A stretch of DNA of 44,461 nt. Source: a bacterium (GTDB taxonomy: Bacteria; Bacillota; Limnochordia; DTU080; RSA5). This document shows positions 39,381 through 44,461 of this stretch, piece by piece; the stretch's first letter is position 1; every line of letters begins with the position of its first letter. Made by a program: the position numbers and the translations under genes. The notes beneath the pieces are model-generated. The model was given only the letters and a program-made list of their open reading frames with translations. It made no database searches and was not told the DNA's origin. The DNA lies in assembly GCA_002919195.1 (NCBI GenBank), contig PKEU01000153.1, forward strand, positions 1 through 44,461, in the 5' to 3' direction.

Positions 39381-40306
39381 ATGTATCCCAGCGCCCTGAG
39401 CGCGCTCTCCTTGTCCCGCCAACCGGGGTTGACCTTGACCCAAAGCTGGAGGTAGACGGGGCTACCCAACAGCGCTTCGATCTCGCGGCGGGCGAGGCTC
39501 CCGATCTCCTTGAGGCGGGAGCCCCCTTTGCCGATGATGATCCCTTTTTGCGACTCCCTCTCCACGAAGATCGTCGCCTCGATGTCCACCAGGTCTTTGT
39601 TGGGGCGCTTTCCCATGCGCTCCACCACGACGGCGATGGCGTAGGGCACTTCTTCCCGGGTGAGCATGAGCGCCTTTTCCCGGATCAACTCCGCCACGAC
39701 AAACTGCTCGGGATGGTCTGTGAGCCAGTCGTCGGGGAAGTACTTGGGGCCCGGCGGCAGCATCTCGATCAAGCGCTCTAACAGCTTGTCGACGCCCTCG
39801 CCTGTCACGGCGGAGATCGGCAAGACGCCGGCAAATTCCCCGAGAGTCAAAAAGGCTGCGACGGCCTTTTCCCGCTGGGAAGCCGGGACCAGGTCCATCT
39901 TGTTGATCACAAGGAGCACGTCGGACGACACCTGGGCTAGCTGTGCGGCGACCTCCTCGTCGCCCTTCCCAGGCCCACTCGCCCCGTCGACCATCATGAG
40001 AATGACGTCGACCTCCTCCAGGGCTTCCAGCGCCGCTTCAACCATCCGCTCCCCCAGGCGGTCGTAGGGCCTGTGGATCCCGGGAGTGTCCAAAAAGACG
40101 ATCTGGGCCTGGGGCGTGGTCCAGACGCATTGGATCTTGTTGCGCGTGGTCTGGGGCTTATCGGAGACGATCGTCACCTTTTGGCCGACCACCCGGTTGA
40201 GGAGCGTCGATTTGCCGACGTTGGGCCGGCCGACAATTGCGCAAAAGCCTGAGCGGAACTGGCCCCCGCCGTCAGCGCGCGGAGGCTCTTGAGACTGGTG
40301 GGTCAA
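39377..40306 (-). CDS. era: GTPase Era
   Basis: [78 protein letters not shown] motif. Confidence 0.98.
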
Positions 40307-40749
40307 GGGTTTCTGCCCTCCTTCGAAAGGGCTTGCGGCCCAAAGGCCTCAGGCAACAGTTCGCCGGCGGTCTTCTCCTCGATCGCGCCGTCCACGTTGG
40401 CCATGATCACCCGGATCGCTTCCCCAAACTCCACCAGGGCCTGCCGGCACGCGCCGCAAGGAGCGCAAGGTCCCGGCGTCGCCGCGACGATCGCGATGGC
40501 GACGAAGCGGCGCTCGCCGCTCGCGATGGCGTTTCCGATCGCCGTCCGCTCCGCGCACCACGTCAGGCCGTAGGAAGCGTTTTCCACGTTGCACCCAAGG
40601 TATACGTTTCCGCTTTCACCCAGCAGGGCGGCGCCCACGGGAAATCCTGAGTAGGGGGCGTAAGCCCGCTCCCGGGCCCTCAAGGCCGCGTCGATCAGAG
40701 CTTTTCGATCGATCCTCACGCCAGCATCTTTCAGCATCGCTTCCTCCAT
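40303..40749 (-). CDS. cdd: Cytidine deaminase
   Basis: AYAPYSGFPVGAALLGESGNVYLGCNVENASYGLTWCAERTAIGNAIASG, PCAPCGACRQALVEF. Confidence 0.97.
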   Translation of the reverse strand: MEEAMLKDAGVRIDRKALIDAALRARERAYAPYSGFPVGAALLGESGNVYLGCNVENASYGLTWCAERTAIGNAIASGERRFVAIAIVAATPGPCAPCGACRQALVEFGEAIRVIMANVDGAIEEKTAGELLPEAFGPQALSKEGRNP

Positions 40750-41447
40750 TAGTGAACGAGGAGTTGGAAGGCCACCACCGTCACCAAGACGCCCAGCGCG
40801 GCGCCAACCAGCACCTCGAAGAGCGAGTGGATCTTCCCCTCGATCCTGGCCTGGCCCACCAACGCCGCGGTCGCGACCGCGAGCAACGTGATCCGGGGAT
40901 CTTGGCCGATGAGCGCGATCGCGGTCGCGAGGGCGAAGGCCGTGGCCGTGTGGGCGCTAGGGAGCCCGCCTTGAATGCGAAACGGCACCACGCCCGCCTT
41001 CATCAACACGGCGACGACGACGACCGCGCAAAGGGCGAGCAGGGTAACGAGCTGCGGCGCCTGCGTGAGCCGCTGGAGCGACGTGTGGGCCAGCGCCGCC
41101 ACCCGGTCGAAAAAGATCAAGTACCCGACAAAGACCGCGCCCACCGCGGCCAGCAAGACCGCGCCGGCCGCCACGTGCTTGGCCACCTTGGCCTTTTCAT
41201 GATACTCCTGGGTGATGAGATCGACGGTGGACTCGATTGCCGTGTTGATCATCTCCGCCACGAGGACCAAGGCGATGGTAAGGAGCAGGATGGCGAGCTC
41301 CACGCGGCTGACGCCCAGGAGGATCGCCCCGGCCAACACCACCAAGGTGGCGAGGATATGGATCCTCATGTTAGGTTGAGTCCGCACCACGTGGATGATG
41401 CCTTCGATGGCGTCGTTAAGCCGGTCAATGAAGCTCCGGGGACGCAG
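40749..41447 (-). CDS. Diacylglycerol/undecaprenol kinase (DgkA) fused to PAP2-like phosphatase
   Basis: DgkA: NMRIHILATLVVLAGAILLGVSRVELAILLLTIALVLVAEMINTAIESTVDLI; PAP2-like: KAGVVPFR, PSAHT, ARIEGKIHSLFE. Homologous reading continues upstream of the track ATG (RPRSFIDRLNDAIEGIIHVVRTQPNMRIH); a CTG start at 41447 with GGAGG is proposed. Confidence 0.85.
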   Translation of the reverse strand: MRPRSFIDRLNDAIEGIIHVVRTQPNMRIHILATLVVLAGAILLGVSRVELAILLLTIALVLVAEMINTAIESTVDLITQEYHEKAKVAKHVAAGAVLLAAVGAVFVGYLIFFDRVAALAHTSLQRLTQAPQLVTLLALCAVVVVAVLMKAGVVPFRIQGGLPSAHTATAFALATAIALIGQDPRITLLAVATAALVGQARIEGKIHSLFEVLVGAALGVLVTVVAFQLLVH

Positions 41448-41449
41448 GG

Positions 41450-41959
41450 CTACTCCCTCCCGAGGTCCAGCGAGGCGAGGATCGCCTCTTCCTTAGCCCG
41501 CATCACCCGCTCGGGCTCCTCGGTCTCATGATCGTAACCCAGGAGGTGCAAGAGGCCGTGCACGGTCAAGAAGGCGATCTCCCGCTGGAGGCTGTGGCCG
41601 TATTCCTCCGCTTGAGCCTTCGCCCTTTCCAGCGAAATGACGATATCGCCCAGAGCCGGTACCTCTCCCGCCGTCCAAAGGGCATGCTGCGGTCCGGGAG
41701 GGGCGCCGGGGGGGAGCTGCTCGCCCAGCTCTTCGAGGAGCGGAAACGATAGGACGTCGGTAGGGGCGTCGATGCCCCGGTAATCCCGGTTGAGGCGGCG
41801 GATCTCTTGGTCTCCTGTCACCACCACGCTCACTTCGGCGGCGATCCACCCTTCGCTTTCCAGGGCCCGCCGGCAGACCCGGGTGATCAGGTCGACCACT
41901 TCGCCAGGGCTGATATCGCTTAGCAAGCAGCGGATGTCGACATCGATCTCCATCGGCAC
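41450..41959 (-). CDS. ybeY: Endoribonuclease YbeY
   Basis: LNRDYRGIDAPTDVLSFPL, GDIVISLERAKAQAEEYGHSLQREIAFLTVHGLLHLLGYDHE. Confidence 0.96.
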   Translation of the reverse strand: MPMEIDVDIRCLLSDISPGEVVDLITRVCRRALESEGWIAAEVSVVVTGDQEIRRLNRDYRGIDAPTDVLSFPLLEELGEQLPPGAPPGPQHALWTAGEVPALGDIVISLERAKAQAEEYGHSLQREIAFLTVHGLLHLLGYDHETEEPERVMRAKEEAILASLDLGRE

Positions 41960-41960
41960 G

Positions 41961-44156
41961 TTACGCCCGCCGGGCCTCCATTTCGCTGATCACCGTCTCA
42001 GGGTACTCGACGCGTTTGTGGTAAATCCCCGTCAATACTTTGACAAAGGCCTCGCAGATCTTGTCGAGGTCTCGCAACGTGATGTCGCTCTCATCAAGCT
42101 GCCCATCGGCCAGGTGATCTTTGACAATCTTGCGCACCAATCCTTCGATGCGGCCGGGCGTCGGCCGGCTCAGCGCCCGGGTCGCCGCTTCGACGCTGTC
42201 GGCCAAGAGGACGATGGCCGCCTCTTTCGACTGGGGTTTGGGCCCCGGATAGCGGAAATCTTTTTCGTCGCACTGCTCGTCGCGCACCGACTCCTTGGCC
42301 TTGTGGTAGAAGTACTTGATCAGCGTCGTCCCGTGGTGCTGGCGGATAAAGTCGATCACCACTTCGGGAAGCTTGTACTGGCGCGCCAGGTCGACGCCGT
42401 CCTTGACATGGCTGATGAGGATCAGCGCGCTCAAGGAGGGCGCGATCTTTTCGTGGGGGTTTTCGCCGCCGTACTGGTTTTCGATGAAGAAATACGGCCG
42501 CTTGGTCTTGCCGATGTCGTGGTACATGGCCCCCACCCGGGCGAGCAGCCCGTCGCCGCCCACCGCTTCCGCGGCAGCTTCCGCCATGTTGCCCACGATC
42601 ACGCTGTGGTGATAGCTTCCAGGCGCCTCCATCAGCAGCTTGCGCAACAGCGGCTGGTTGGGGTTGGAAAGCTCCAGCAGCCGGATGTGCGACGTGATCC
42701 CAAAGATCGTCTCCAGGTATGGGAAAAGTCCTATGGCCCCGATGGCGGAGAGCAGGCCGCTCACGACTCCCAAGAAGGAGGAGGTGACCATAAACCGGTC
42801 CGAAAGGAACAAGCCCAGGCCCACCATGGCCAAAAAGGAGACCGCTCCTACCGTGAGGCCAGCCCGCGTCAACTCCGAGCGCTCGCCCACCTGACGCACG
42901 CTAAAGACGCCGGCAAGGCCGTTCATCAGCGCGACCACCGCAAACCTGGCCTCCTGGCCGCTCACCAGCGCGACGATAAAGGCCAGAAACACCGCCGCCA
43001 TGATCGCGACCTGCACGTCCAACAAGATGGCGATGAGCATGGTCGCGAGGGCGACGGGAGTAAGATAGAGCGCCCCCTCCCACGGGATCAAGCTCAAGAG
43101 CTTGGCGATGCCGGCCACGAGGACCAAGAGGAGCCCCAGCAAGGCGAAGTGCCTTTCATTGGCCAGGATCTGGCTTTTCTGCTGGTACAAATAAGTGCCA
43201 AAGAGCCCCATCGCCGTAGCCAGCAGCAAGAGGAGCCCCATGGCAAGGCCGATGTGGGACGTCTCTTTCAGCAAGCCCAAGTCGTGCAGGATTTGCAGGT
43301 GCTCTTCGGTGACCGGGTCAAACCGGCGGACGATCATTTGTCCCCGCTCGACGTACACCGGCTGCACCTCGCGCATCGCCGCTTCTCGGATGCGGTTGAT
43401 CCGCTGCAGGTCGAGCACCAGGTTGGGTTGGACCATCAGGCCCACGAGGCCGGCGACCAAAGAGACTTCGGCCGGCTCCAGCACCGTGCCGCCTCGTGAA
43501 GCCGCGATCTTAAGCAAGCGCTCCTCCAGCCCGAGGCGCACTTCGTGCAGGTTGTTTTCACTGATCCGCTCGTTTTCCAGGACGTCGGTCACCAGTGCGA
43601 CAGCAAGCTCCCGGAGCTCGGCAAGGCGCGCCGCCCCCATCTCGAGGGCCTCGGCGACAAACACCGTGGGCACTTCGAGCCGGGAGCCGTTGCGAAGCTG
43701 CGCGGCAACCTGCTGGACGAGGCGGTCGTCCGGCCGCCAGGCAGCAGGAGCCTCCTCCCCACCCCCTTCGCCGGGGGCCGGGAGGTCGGCCGGGATCGCC
43801 TCGATCAGCGTGGCAAAGATCGTCGCGATTTGCTCCCGCGCTTCGACGGCAGCCGTCTGGTCAATGATGTAGTTGGCCGGATCTTGCACCGCCTGGGTGA
43901 CGGCGCGGTCGGCTTCGGCCGCCCGCAGGCGATCGGTCTGGTAGCGGTTGATCACCCTCTGGGGGGCTTGGATATCTTTGGGCGAGATTTGACCGACTTT
44001 GAGGTCGACCCTCTCGGTCACAGCATTGGCGAGGAGTATGCCCGCCAACGCAACAAAAACCAGAGCCGCCAACCCCCACTGGCGGACTCCGGTCTTGCGA
44101 AACGTATCGACAGCCCAGCGCCCAAGGTTTTGGCGCAAGGCCTTCATCCACTTCAT
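41961..44156 (-). CDS. pgpH: 7TM-HD (PgpH-type) HDIG domain phosphohydrolase
   Basis: 7TMR-HDED-like extracellular region, multi-TM core, [54 protein letters not shown]. Confidence 0.93.
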   Translation of the reverse strand: MKWMKALRQNLGRWAVDTFRKTGVRQWGLAALVFVALAGILLANAVTERVDLKVGQISPKDIQAPQRVINRYQTDRLRAAEADRAVTQAVQDPANYIIDQTAAVEAREQIATIFATLIEAIPADLPAPGEGGGEEAPAAWRPDDRLVQQVAAQLRNGSRLEVPTVFVAEALEMGAARLAELRELAVALVTDVLENERISENNLHEVRLGLEERLLKIAASRGGTVLEPAEVSLVAGLVGLMVQPNLVLDLQRINRIREAAMREVQPVYVERGQMIVRRFDPVTEEHLQILHDLGLLKETSHIGLAMGLLLLLATAMGLFGTYLYQQKSQILANERHFALLGLLLVLVAGIAKLLSLIPWEGALYLTPVALATMLIAILLDVQVAIMAAVFLAFIVALVSGQEARFAVVALMNGLAGVFSVRQVGERSELTRAGLTVGAVSFLAMVGLGLFLSDRFMVTSSFLGVVSGLLSAIGAIGLFPYLETIFGITSHIRLLELSNPNQPLLRKLLMEAPGSYHHSVIVGNMAEAAAEAVGGDGLLARVGAMYHDIGKTKRPYFFIENQYGGENPHEKIAPSLSALILISHVKDGVDLARQYKLPEVVIDFIRQHHGTTLIKYFYHKAKESVRDEQCDEKDFRYPGPKPQSKEAAIVLLADSVEAATRALSRPTPGRIEGLVRKIVKDHLADGQLDESDITLRDLDKICEAFVKVLTGIYHKRVEYPETVISEMEARRA

Positions 44157-44461
44157 CCCTTGGTCACCTCGACCGCGGCCCCTTCTCCGGACCATTCAAG
44201 TGGCGGCGCCCCGTTTTCCCCCCCGCCACCTTCCTTTCGAGGTCCAACGCTACCCGGGGAAGCCGCCGGCGCGGCCTTGGCAGCGGCTGCTTGACTTTCA
44301 TACCTCTCGTAGGCTTTGATGATCCGCTGCACCAGCTCGTGACGGACGACGTCACGGTCCGAAAGGTAGACAAATGCGATGCCAGGCACGCCTTTTAAAA
44401 TCTCTTGCACCTCGACGAGGCCGCTCATCCTCCCCTCGGGCAGGTCGATCTGGGTCACGTC
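44153..44461 (-). CDS. phoH: PhoH-like ATPase, C-terminal part (truncated by window end)
   Basis: [55 protein letters not shown]; canonical position upstream of pgpH/ybeY. Confidence 0.88.
   Translation of the reverse strand, partial: DVTQIDLPEGRMSGLVEVQEILKGVPGIAFVYLSDRDVVRHELVQRIIKAYERYESQAAAAKAAPAASPGSVGPRKEGGGGENGAPPLEWSGEGAAVEVTKG

Noticed and set aside
41790-43499. 569-aa plus-strand ORF antisense to pgpH
   Set aside because: Shadow ORF, His/Gln/Arg-rich low-complexity translation, no recognisable domain. Same reasoning for 723-1613, 2238-3233, 15937-17247, 27191-28270, 30263-31510 and 32803-34344.

Overview
High-GC window that looks chromosomal and Firmicutes-like. It is dominated by a conserved minus-strand housekeeping neighbourhood: (3') yqeH-yqeG-sigK-DUF1292-ruvX-ireB-alaS ... 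AI-2E-PRC barrel-mnmA-cysteine desulfurase-Rrf2/CymR-like-rarA-[6S RNA]-aspS-hisS-PPIase/TPR-dtd-rel-apt-recJ-lapA-ABC1/UbiB kinase-secF-secD-HD-yajC-tgt-queA-era-cdd-dgkA/PAP2-ybeY-pgpH-phoH (5'). The backbone is interrupted at about 6.9-14.3 kb by a plus-strand accessory cassette: a GntR/LacI-type regulator with operator-like sites, a secreted GxGYxYP-family protein carrying an internal beta-rich insertion, a DUF5127/DUF4965/DUF1793 (GtaA-like) putative lipoprotein, and an ABC sugar-binding protein with no permease beside it. The best candidates for something new are this cassette and several non-coding elements: a probable 6S RNA between aspS and rarA, a promoter followed directly by an intrinsic terminator in the leader of the PPIase-TPR gene, a 16-bp promoter-core sequence repeated exactly at two loci, and a nested, mutually exclusive hairpin set between tgt and yajC. 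No tRNA, rRNA, CRISPR array or transposase was recognised. All calls come from reading sequence and protein motifs; no search was run.
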